This document shows, one piece after another, positions 48,501-60,500 of a stretch of 64,000 nt of DNA. The stretch spans positions 18,507,975-18,571,974 of the forward strand of contig NC_087077.1 of the NCBI RefSeq assembly GCF_026151205.1. The letters run 5' to 3'. Under the pieces are notes generated by a model. The model was given only the letters and a program-made list of their open reading frames with translations. It searched no databases and had not been told where the DNA came from. The DNA comes from Bolinopsis microptera. Taxonomy: Eukaryota > Ctenophora > Tentaculata > Lobata > Bolinopsidae. A program made the position numbers and the translations under genes. Numbering within the stretch: position 1 is the stretch's first letter; each line of letters begins with the position of its first letter.

Positions 48501-51500
48501 TTAAAATAATGGAGCCCTGTCGGTGTTATTAAGGTAAAAGGGAGGAAGTCCATCTTCAGTAATAACTCGGTATTGACTGTTATTAAAGTAGCGTAATTGC
48601 CGGTTAATGAAGTAGCGATGCCGTTAATCACGATTTTTTGACAGTTCTATATTGCTTTAGACCATTGCCAAGGAATTAAGATGTGTCGATTCAATGATGA
48701 GTAACCAAACAAAGCACTTTTAGTATTAAGATAGCAAATTACGCGACAATCGTTACAATGACCATCATTACCATGACAACGCAATTATTGCACGTGCATC
48801 ACACGAATAGCGAATACAGGTTGTTGAATCAGCAAAAGCGGCTTTTACAGGCAATGCTGGTTTCTAGTTTCTCTAGAAACTAAGAGAAACATCATTAAAT
48901 GTGAATTTATATTCTATTCCTATAATGTTGCAAATAAAAATAATTCAAGTAGCTCTCTAACGAGGATAATAGCGAAACTGGTAGCATGATCTGAGACACA
49001 AGTGTGGGTTTTATCGTTGTTGTTCACCGTTCTCACTCCACGTGTCTCCCAATGTCCCGTATCTGGATCCAAGTACATACAAGTTCTGTTCTTCCTGAGA
49101 AAGTCAACGTTCAACAAAACAAACATTGTGCAAGTTACGTTGAACTCGGGATATGTCGAGTTCAAAGACGTAGTTTAGTAACCAGCCACATTTGACATCC
49201 CCTGGTGTGGAAATATCAGGCGCGAGCGATATATCGAGTGAATGTTCAATGGGGGTTTGCGGTAAATCGGAGGACACTAAAATTTAAATGAGGGTTAAAC
49301 TCTACAAAACTAGAGCCTTGCTACCACTACTTTACTATTGTTTTGCTACCTGTCGTTGGACTGAAATATGAGCGAGAAATTTCGGCCCCCAGAGTCCTGC
49401 TTAACAAACTGAAAGAAATTCAGTCATCATTTGTTTTGAGAAATCATCAAATTTCCGCTCTCAGAGTCCTGCTTAACAAACTGAAAGAAATTCAGTCATC
49501 ATTTGTTTTGAGAAATCATTAAATTTCGGCTCTCAGAGTCCTGCTTAACAAACTGAAAGAAATTCAGTCATCATTTGTTTTGAGAAATCATCAAATTTCC
49601 GCTCTCAGAGTCCTGCTTAACAAACTGAAAGAAATTCAGGCATCATTTGTTTTGAGAAATCATTAAATTTCGGCTCTCAGAGTCCTGCTTAACAAACTGA
49701 AAGAAATTCAGTCATCATTTGTTTTGAGAAATCATCAAATTTCGGCTCTCAGAGTCCTGCTTAACAAACTGAAAGAAATTCAGTCATCATTTGTTTTGAG
49801 AAATCATTAAATTTCCGCTCTCAGAGTCCTGCTTAACAAACTGAAAGAAATTCAGTCATCATTTGTTTTGAGAAATCATCAAATTTCGGCTCTCAGAGTC
49901 CTGCTTAACAAACTGAAAGAAATTCAGTCATCATTTGTTTTGAGAAATCATTAAATTTCGGCTCTCAGAGTCCTGCTTAACAAACTGAAAGAAATTCAGT
50001 CATCATTTGTTTTGAGAAATCATTAAATTTCGGCTCTCAGAGTCCTGCTTAACAAACTGAAAGAAATTCAGTCATCATTTGTTTTGAGAAATCATTAAAT
50101 TTCGGCTCTCAGAGTCCTGCTTAACAAACTGAAAGAAATTCAGTCATCATTCGTTTTGAGAAATCATTAAATTTCGGCTCTCAGAGTCCTGCTTAACAAA
50201 CTGAAAGAAATTCAGTCATCATTTGTTTTGAGAAATCATCAAATTTCGGCTCTCAGAGTCCTGCTTAACAAACTGAAAGAAATTCAGTCATCATTTGTTT
50301 TGAGAAATCATCAAATTTCCGCTCTCAGAGTCCTGCTTAACAAACTGAAAGAAATTCAGTCATCATTTGTTTTGAGAAATCATTAAATTTCGGCTCTCAG
50401 AGTCCTGCTTAACAAACTGAAAGAAATTCAGTCATCATTCGTTTTGAGAAATCATCAAATTTCCGCTCTCAGAGTCCTGCTTAACAAACTGAAAGAAATT
50501 CAGTCATCATTTGTTTTGAGAAATCATTAAATTTCGGCTCTCAGAGTCCTGCTTAACAAACTGAAAGAAATTCAGTCATCATTTGTTTTGAGAAATCATT
50601 AAATTTCCGCTCTCAGAGTCCTGCTTAACAAACTGAAAGAAATTCAGTCATCATTTGTTTTGAGAAATCATCAAATTTCCGCTCTCAGAGTCCTGCTTAA
50701 CAAACTGAAAGAAATTCAGTCATCATTTGTTTTGAGAAATCATTAAATTTCGGCTCTCAGAGTCCTGCTTAACAAACTGAAAGAAATTCAGTCATCATTT
50801 GTTTTGAGAAATCATTAAATTTCCGCTCTCAGAGTCCTGCTTAACAAACTGAAAGAAATTCAGTCATCATTTGTTTTGAGAAATCATTAAATTTCGGCTC
50901 TCAGAGTCCTGCTTAACAAACTGAAAGAAATTCAGTCATCATTTGTTTTGAGAAATCATTAAATTTCGGCTCTCAGAGTCCTGCTTAACAAACTGAAAGA
51001 AATTCAGTCATCATTTGTTTTGAGAAATCATTAAATTTCGGCTCTCAGAGTCCTGCTTAACAAACTGAAAGAAATTCAGTCATCATTTGTTTTGAGAAAT
51101 CATCAAATTTCGGCTCTCAGAGTCCTGCTTAACAAACTGAAAGAAATTCAGTCATCATTTGTTTTGAGAAATCATTAAATTTCGGCTCTCAGAGTCCTGC
51201 TTAACAAACTGAAAGAAATTCAGTCATCATTTGTTTTGAGAAATCATTAAATTTCGGCTCTCAGAGTCCTGCTTAACAAACTGAAAGAAATTCAGTCATC
51301 ATTTGTTTTGAGAAATCATTAAATTTCGGCTCTCAGAGTCCTGCTTAACAAACTGAAAGAAATTCAGTCATCATTTGTTTTGAGAAATCATTAAATTTCG
51401 GCTCTCAGAGTCCTGCTTAACAAACTGAAAGAAATTCAGTCATCATTTGTTTTGAGAAATCATTAAATTTCGGCTCTCAGAGTCCTGCTTAACAAACTGA

Positions 51501-54500
51501 AAGAAATTCAGTCATCATTTGTTTTGAGAAATCATTAAATTTCCGCTCTCAGAGTCCTGCTTAACAAACTGAAAGAAATTCAGTCATCATTCGTTTTAAG
51601 AAATCATTAAATTTCGGCTCTCAGAGTCCTGCTTAACAAACTGAAAGAAATTCAGTCATCATTTGTTTTGAGAAATCATTAAATTTCGGCTCTCAGAGTC
51701 CTGCTTAACAAACTGAAAGAAATTCAGTCATCATTTGTTTTGAGAAATCATTAAATTTCGGCTCTCAGAGTCCTGCTTAACAAACTGAAAGAAATTCAGT
51801 CATCATTTGTTTTGAGAAATCATCAAATTTCGGCTCTCAGAGTCCTGCTTAACAAACTGAAAGAAATTCAGTCATCATTTGTTTTGAGAAATCATCAAAT
51901 TTCCGCTCTCAGAGTCCTGCTTAACAAACTGAAAGAAATTCAGTCATCATTTGTTTTGAGAAATCATTAAATTTCGGCTCTCAGAGTCCTGCTTAACAAA
52001 CTGAAAGAAATTCAGTCATCATTTGTTTTGAGAAATCATTAAATTTCCGCTCTCAGAGTCCTGCTTAACAAACTGAAAGAAATTCAGTCATCATTTGTTT
52101 TGAGAAATCATTAAATTTCGGCTCTCAGAGTCCTGCTTAACAAACTGAAAGAAATTCAGTCATCATTTGTTTTGAGAAATCATTAAATTTCGGCTCTCAG
52201 AGTCCTGCTTAACAAACTGAAAGAAATTCAGTCATCATTCGTTTTGAGAAATCATTAAATTTCGGCTCTCAGAGTCCTGCTTAACAAACTGAAAGAAATT
52301 CAGTCATCATTTGTTTTGAGAAATCATTAAATTTCGGCTCTCAGAGTCCTGCTTAACAAACTGAAAGAAATTCAGTCATCATTTGTTTTGAGAAATCATT
52401 AAATTTCGGCTCTCAGAGTCCTGCTTAACAAACTGAAAGAAATTCAGTCATCATTTGTTTTGAGAAATCATCAAATTTCCGCTCTCAGAGTCCTGCTTAA
52501 CAAACTGAAAGAAATTCAGTCATCATTTGTTTTGAGAAATCATCAAATTTCCGCTCTCAGAGTCCTGCTTAACAAACTGAAAGAAATTCAGTCATCATTT
52601 GTTTTGAGAAATCATCAAATTTCCGCTCTCAGAGTCCTGCTTAACAAACTGAAAGAAATTCAGTCATCATTTGTTTTGAGAAATCATCAAATTTCCGCTC
52701 TCAGAGTCCTGCTTAACAAACTGAAAGAAATTCAGTCATCATTTGTTTTGAGAAATCATCAAATTTCCGCTCTCAGAGTCCTGCTTAACAAACTGAAAGA
52801 AATTCAGTCATCATTTGTTTTGAGAAATCATCAAATTTCGGCTCTCAGAGTCCTGCTTAACAAACTGAAAGAAATTCAGTCATCATTTGTTTTGAGAAAT
52901 CATCAAATTTCCGCTCTCAGAGTCCTGCTTAACAAACTGAAAGAAATTCAGTCATCATTTGTTTTGAGAAATCATTAAATTTCGGCTCTCAGAGTCCTGC
53001 TTAACAAACTGAAAGAAATTCAGTCATCATTTGTTTTGAGAAATCATTAAATTTCCGCTCTCAGAGTCCTGCTTAACAAACTGAAAGAAATTCAGTCATC
53101 ATTTGTTTTGAGAAATCATTAAATTTCGGCTCTCAGAGTCCTGCTTAACAAACTGAAAGAAATTCAGTCATCATTTGTTTTGAGAAATCATTAAATTTCG
53201 GCTCTCAGAGTCCTGCTTAACAAACTGAAAGAAATTCAGTCATCATTTGTTTTGAGAAATCATTAAATTTCGGCTCTCAGAGTCCTGCTTAACAAACTGA
53301 AAGAAATTCAGTCATCATTTGTTTTGAGAAATCATTAAATTTCGGCTCTCAGAGTCCTGCTTAACAAACTGAAAGAAATTCAGTCATCATTTGTTTTGAG
53401 AAATCATTAAATTTCGGCTCTCAGAGTCCTGCTTAACAAACTGAAAGAAATTCAGTCATCATTCGTTTTGAGAAATCATTAAATTTCGGCTCTCAGAGTC
53501 CTGCTTAACAAACTGAAAGAAATTCAGTCATCATTTGTTTTGAGAAATCATCAAATTTCGGCTCTCAGAGTCCTGCTTAACAAACTGAAAGAAATTCAGT
53601 CATCATTTGTTTTGAGAAATCATCAAATTTCCGCTCTCAGAGTCCTGCTTAACAAACTGAAAGAAATTCAGTCATCATTTGTTTTGAGAAATCATCAAAT
53701 TTCCGCTCTCAGAGTCCTGCTTAACAAACTGAAAGAAATTCAGTCATCATTTGTTTTGAGAAATCATTAAATTTCGGCTCTCAGAGTCCTGCTTAACAAA
53801 CTGAAAGAAATTCAGTCATCATTTGTTTTGAGAAATCATTAAATTTCCGCTCTCAGAGTCCTGCTTAACAAACTGAAAGAAATTCAGTCATCATTTGTTT
53901 TGAGAAATCATTAAATTTCGGCTCTCAGAGTCCTGCTTAACAAACTGAAAGAAATTCAGTCATCATTTGTTTTGAGAAATCATTAAATTTCGGCTCTCAG
54001 AGTCCTGCTTAACAAACTGAAAGAAATTCAGTCATCATTTGTTTTGAGAAATCATTAAATTTCGGCTCTCAGAGTCCTGCTTAACAAACTGAAAGAAATT
54101 CAGTCATCATTTGTTTTGAGAAATCATCAAATTTCGGCTCTCAGAGTCCTGCTTAACAAACTGAAAGAAATTCAGTCATCATTTGTTTTGAGAAATCATT
54201 AAATTTCCGCTCTCAGAGTCCTGCTTAACAAACTGAAAGAAATTCAGTCATCATTTGTTTTGAGAAATCATTAAATTTCGGCTCTCAGAGTCCTGCTTAA
54301 CAAACTGAAAGAAATTCAGTCATCATTTGTTTTGAGAAATCATTAAATTTCGGCTCTCAGAGTCCTGCTTAACAAACTGAAAGAAATTCAGTCATCATTT
54401 GTTTTGAGAAATCATTAAATTTCGGCTCTCAGAGTCCTGCTTAACAAACTGAAAGAAATTCAGTCATCATTCGTTTTGAGAAATCATTAAATTTCGGCTC

Positions 54501-57500
54501 TCAGAGTCCTGCTTAACAAACTGAAAGAAATTCAGTCATCATTTGTTTTGAGAAATCATCAAATTTCGGCTCTCAGAGTCCTGCTTAACAAACTGAAAGA
54601 AATTCAGTCATCATTTGTTTTGAGAAATCATCAAATTTCCGCTCTCAGAGTCCTGCTTAACAAACTGAAAGAAATTCAGTCATCATTTGTTTTGAGAAAT
54701 CATCAAATTTCCGCTCTCAGAGTCCTGCTTAACAAACTGAAAGAAATTCAGTCATCATTTGTTTTGAGAAATCATTAAATTTCGGCTCTCAGAGTCCTGC
54801 TTAACAAACTGAAAGAAATTCAGTCATCATTTGTTTTGAGAAATCATTAAATTTCCGCTCTCAGAGTCCTGCTTAACAAACTGAAAGAAATTCAGTCATC
54901 ATTTGTTTTGAGAAATCATCAAATTTCCGCTCTCAGAGTCCTGCTTAACAAACTGAAAGAAATTCAGTCATCATTCGTTTTGAGAAATCATCAAATTCCC
55001 CGTTTTGCTACAATCCACAATGTTTGCCAATAAATCTAAACTGGCAACCAGAAACAATCCAAAATTTTACCGAGAGTTAGTTTAAGTCTCACATTTATTG
55101 AGATGATAGCAGAGTCAACTTTGGTCGTGTTGTCGTCCGTGGCTGGTAAGAAGTCTCGGAAGGTACTTGACATCACTGCTACGTTCACTCTTTCACCTTC
55201 TTCAGCTCCAACATCAAACTAAGGTTGTGTTCTGTTAGATTGTAATTTGCTTCTTATCGCTCTGTGAAGATTATCAGACTGTCAGAGCACGTTTCTATTG
55301 TCATATGACACAGAGCACTGCCCCAACAGTCAAGAGGTTATGTTAAGTAAGATACTGTTTCAAACGTGCTGCAGCCAAAACTTGCCTGTACGGAATGAGA
55401 CTCCTCGGGTTGAAGCAAATCAATAACTTTATCTGGTCTTAAAGCAACGATAGCTATATTTTCCATCTTTATCGTCGGACTACCCTCCGGTAAGGACGAG
55501 GCTATTGTCTCGACCATTCTGTTCATGCTGCGTTTGTCGGTATCGTTCATTAGTTTTGGATCAGATTTCAGGGTAAACTCTAGGGATTCTGTCATCGCAC
55601 TTCTCTGATCGTGGTGTAACATTTAATATAATAGCAGAACAGATAGCTACTTCATAGTCACTTCAATTCAATTGTAATATTGTTAAATTATGGGTTACAA
55701 CTCACAAGCTTGTGGAATTCTGTGGAGTTTGAAGTTGATAGTTTTCGTCCCAATAATTTGAGGGTGTTGAGGAAGTCACTAACATCCCGTGGGGACGGTT
55801 TTGTACCAGACTTTAGGATGTCTTGTAGTAAATTAGCAAATTCGGTGGCTTTTTCGTTACTCAAAGCAACCTGAAAGTTTAAGGTTGATATTTGTTCTTC
55901 AAGGCGTGGCCATGAAAATGTTTTACTTAAAATTTGTAAGTCACCTAACTAGCAGGAACTGATTTACATTAATAATTCAAAACGTAATCGATCATACTGA
56001 CATCACTCTTAAGGTTATTCTCCAAATTCTCCATCTTGTCGGTGAGTTCTGTTCTACATCGTTCGTGTATTTTATCCGACCATCTGCCACCACGGTTACA
56101 ATATCTGTAAACTTTCCCGCCCTGGGCACAATCCACTGAGCCCCAACTGTAGGCCACTGTAGCTTCAAACTCATACGGTGTCTCGTCATATCTGCTAAGG
56201 GCTGTCTCTTTTTCACAGTTCTCTGGGATTTTGAGCGTTTTAGATTAATGTAAGTGAAATGATAGGAATTGATTTCCGTGGTTTTACAGACTGTTCTCTC
56301 AAGTTTCGACTATTTCACAATTTTAACGTGAACTTGAAACGAACATAAAAAGCATATTTGAGATGTTATCTGGTTGACCAATCACAATAAAGGGTAACAC
56401 GACATCTGTCCGATAAAGTTTTTATTAAAACCTGAAAAGAACTAATAAATGTAATTGCATTTTTGTGTACGCACCAATTTTACATGTCGTTGCATTTTGG
56501 CTCACTTCCCCGTTACATATCCAACAGAAAGCTTTTCCAGACTTTGGTTGATACCTTCTTATACCGTCACAGGCCACACAGGATTGTTTCCCAACCACAT
56601 TAATTACCTGTTTGGTTCCAGGCGGGCAATCTGTATTTTAAAATTTGTTTCTTATCAAAGATTTACATACAGGATGTTTCAAAAATAATGTCCTGATTTT
56701 AAAATAAAAATATCTATAAAGGAGCAAAATATACATATTTAAATATAATGCAATAATATAATTAATCAACTCGATTAATTGATGATTCAAATCTGGTCGA
56801 TATACATTGTTGTAAATTATATTGTTATATATTATTCTATTTGTTTTCCCAAAAAAGTATCCAAATATTGAGTAGATTACACAGTATTTAGATACAGTAT
56901 CATCTCTTGAGTAATTGCATAACAGGAGCAAGTTCCGCTTACAGATTAACAGACAGTCAACAGAAAATCGAGAAATGAGGCCATTTTAAAATTTGAAAGT
57001 TCCATACGAATTTACAGCAAACAAAAAACCTAAATGCATACCGTTGTCCCCGCCCGTTAATTTGCATGTAAATGCCGAAACGAGGTCTTGTTGCTCCTTA
57101 TGTGCATTATAATACGTACAATCCCACGCATTTTTTATACTCATCATAATCACTTCTGTGCCACCAGCAGCTTGACTAACAACTTGCACTGCCAGGACTC
57201 CTTTTATCACAGGGATACCATCCTGATCACAAACCTTCTTAATAACTGTGATAGGTTTACTTTTACTGTCAGGAAGGTTGCCATGGTCATACAGCATCAT
57301 GCTGTTCCCGCATGTCAGGGAGAGGTTGTCACCTCCTGTAGGGGTAAGGGCTAGATTTCGTTTTTTAACAAGCTTTTGTTGCGGTCATCAGACTTATTAT
57401 AATGATTACGGTAAGATATTCATGATCCGAGAAATAGAATAAATTTATAACAAATTTCCTCGACCCTTGCGGTTTTATGTTTGGTGCCATGTCGATGAGG

Positions 57501-60500
57501 CAGTAAGCTATTTGCATTAAATACGTACGTTTTGTTTTGGTACGTTTTGGTACGTTAAATATAAATATATACCGCATTTCGGGATGTAATATGGGACAGG
57601 TTGAAGATTTATGTTTGCTTCTAAGAAGTCGTTCCAAGTATGCAGTATGTCCTCTGAAAGTTCTTTCAAGACCTGAACAAATAAAAATAAAAATATATAA
57701 CTAAAAAAGAGGGCGGCTCTAGAGGGCTTGCATTAAATACGTACGTTTTGTTTTGGTACGTTTTGAGTGGGAATCTTCTCAATACCAATTACACTTGTGA
57801 GTCTAACATGATTCATCAAATTAATAAACATATTATATTTTTATAAACACTTGCCTGTGATGATGAGCATTGGTTCATTAACAATTCCATCTGTTCTCCA
57901 CTCAACTGTGTTTTGAAAAAGTAGACGTCTTTTACAGCGCCTTTAAATGCTTTTTCCGGATCGAATGTATTAGAATTTCCATATGTATTAATGTCTGTTT
58001 GATCCTTGAAATGAGTACATATTCGTAAGTTCGCCTCGGATATTTGTTCGTTAATTTGATTGCATTGCTATACATTTCTTATATTCTTTTTCAAATATCT
58101 TATATGCTTTTCTTACTGAGATAAAACATTTCATGGTTAATACATAGTATCCAACTTCAATGAGAGTGCTGTTTACCTGAAACAGGTTAAGTATTCCACC
58201 ACCTTTTATCTTCTCAACCGGACCATCTAGTTGCTTCGTATTTTTCAGCTTCCCATCGTTAAGGACCTTTATTCGTTTCATGACTGTCCTCAATGTGATA
58301 CATATATGCATCCATTTATCAGTTCTGTAATATTCATCCTGAGCAGATGTTTCACTTTTATCATTTTGACTGGTCACGTGGAAAAATGTTTTAAGAATTT
58401 CTTGAGTCTGCTGAAGCCAAAAAGGACTGAAATCTTGAAAAAACAACTTTAAAGACGAACGAAAATGGCCAAAATGTTTGGCCACTGGATGAATCAGTAC
58501 ACTAACCTCATGAAGTACTATAGGATCTGGAGCTGTATTTGCAACCTTGCCCACCATTACACCATCGCCAATCCCAACAGATAAGTAAAGTTTATATATA
58601 CCACTTGCACTATCCACTACACCATAGGTAAAAACCCACTTTGTCTTATCCGCTCCAAGGCTATATTTATCTGCGTACACATATGCACAGAAAGTCAGCT
58701 GTTTCAACCCTTCAGCTGGTGCTTCTTTAAATGCTCCATAAATTGTGGAACGGGGGTGGTTGTGCCCTGCTAGGCTGGGAGTCTGTAATTCCACTGCTCT
58801 GTCTTTGAGACCCAAACCTGAAATTATCTTATCCATACTTGATCTTAACTGTTTCATTGTTAAAATTTTACAATGCTGCTGTATATTTTTGTAACTCTGA
58901 TAACAAGGAGGCGTTTGAGATTAACTTACTGAAAGGAATCCCGTAGACCTTCACTTGACATAAAACTAATTTCTTTTTATCTTCAAGTCCCGTTATTTTG
59001 ATGAAATCAGCCAATGCTCCACCACAGTATATTGTGTGAGAGATATTGAGGGTTGTGTTATTCACCACTTCACCACATGTTTTCTCGCCTGCTTCAACCT
59101 GTGGTCACAATGTTTGAGATTTGAATAGTTTTTAATAAACATGTGTGTTTTCGAAGAATATTCGAAGACTTTTTTAATATGTAAATGAGATAATGAATAT
59201 TGTCGACCTTTTGATTTATCAGGGATGGAAACAAATTACTTAGTGTTCTATTACAAATTACATACATTTAATTAATGATATTCATTAAAATGCTACTAAC
59301 CTTGATCTTAATCACCGACTGATGGTTCTTAAACATATGTACTACTACCTTGTTTATCAGAGCCATGTAAGGTAAAGTGACCATCCACCACGGAGGCACT
59401 CCGTCAGCACCAGCATGAGAACATCTGAAACAATACAGAATTGTAACTATATGAACATATATATATGTACAACTACCACTTCATGAAGGCCAACGCAGTT
59501 AATAACTTTAAAACGAAAGATATCCAATTCTTAAATTTGGACGAGAAAAATGTTTTGAAGATTTTTGGAAATTTTGAAAATGTTTTATATCCTGTCACTT
59601 GACCATAATTTAAATCGATAGAAAATATTTTATGAAGGAGCAACATATCATATCTCTAAAATTCATTATTCTTATTTGGTACTGAGGATTGGTATTGTTT
59701 TCTACATATCATGAGACGGATCGTTTGCCCGCCAATTTGAGTGTTTCTCTTTGTTTGAAATATGTACAACAACATATTATTATATTATAGTGTTCCTGTT
59801 TTCAGCAGGAATCGTTTTTATAACCCTTACCTTTCTGCATGTTATCAATGTTAGCCTCTTAAGGACTAAGTGTCTATTGGTTTATGGAATTTATTATTAA
59901 AGCCTGTTAAATGCATGCACTAAACCATCAGTGGGAAAAGCCAAATTGTAACATAAAAGTTTCCAAAACCCTTTACAAATTTATGAATAGTAATGTACAG
60001 TTTAATTGTGTGTATCTTACTGGGTTTCATCATTATCCAGAGCAAATCTTGCTTTATTCACGTCATTGCGGGAGCTCTTCGCTACTTCTAGACCAGGTAA
60101 TGGACCTTGAGGGTGACCAGGTAAGTCTTTCCGACAGAAAACTGTTCTTACTCCCCCAGAGTTAGTCCAGATTATTTTCGCATTCGGTATCATACCCTGC
60201 CAATCTGCGGACAACCCACTGCTGATTTCTGTAGCTTCGTCCCAGCTATCAACTTCTTTGAATCCCACAGTTGACCAGTCACCTTGAGTTACATCTGATT
60301 CTGTGCACTTCCAGGAGGTGTCAGTCACTACGATATCCTTCCCAGCAGCGTCTTCCACTCCTGCCATTATTCCATATCCACCGCCATTGTCCTTACATTG
60401 TATTGCTATAACGCGAGTAGTTGAGGGAATATGTAGAGTTGCTAGTAGGTTCCATGACTGGGTGCCGACCACTTGCTTCTCCTCCCCGTCAACAAAAATG

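Noticed and set aside
52460-52978. 172-codon frame of 24-residue repeats on the plus strand
   Set aside because: It exists only because the 72-bp repeat is divisible by three and a run of units has CAA for TAA. It lies antisense in a receptor intron and has no coding signature.
43498-54998. CRISPR-like arrays
   Set aside because: The repeats are contiguous with no unique spacers and lie in introns of an animal gene; they are minisatellites.
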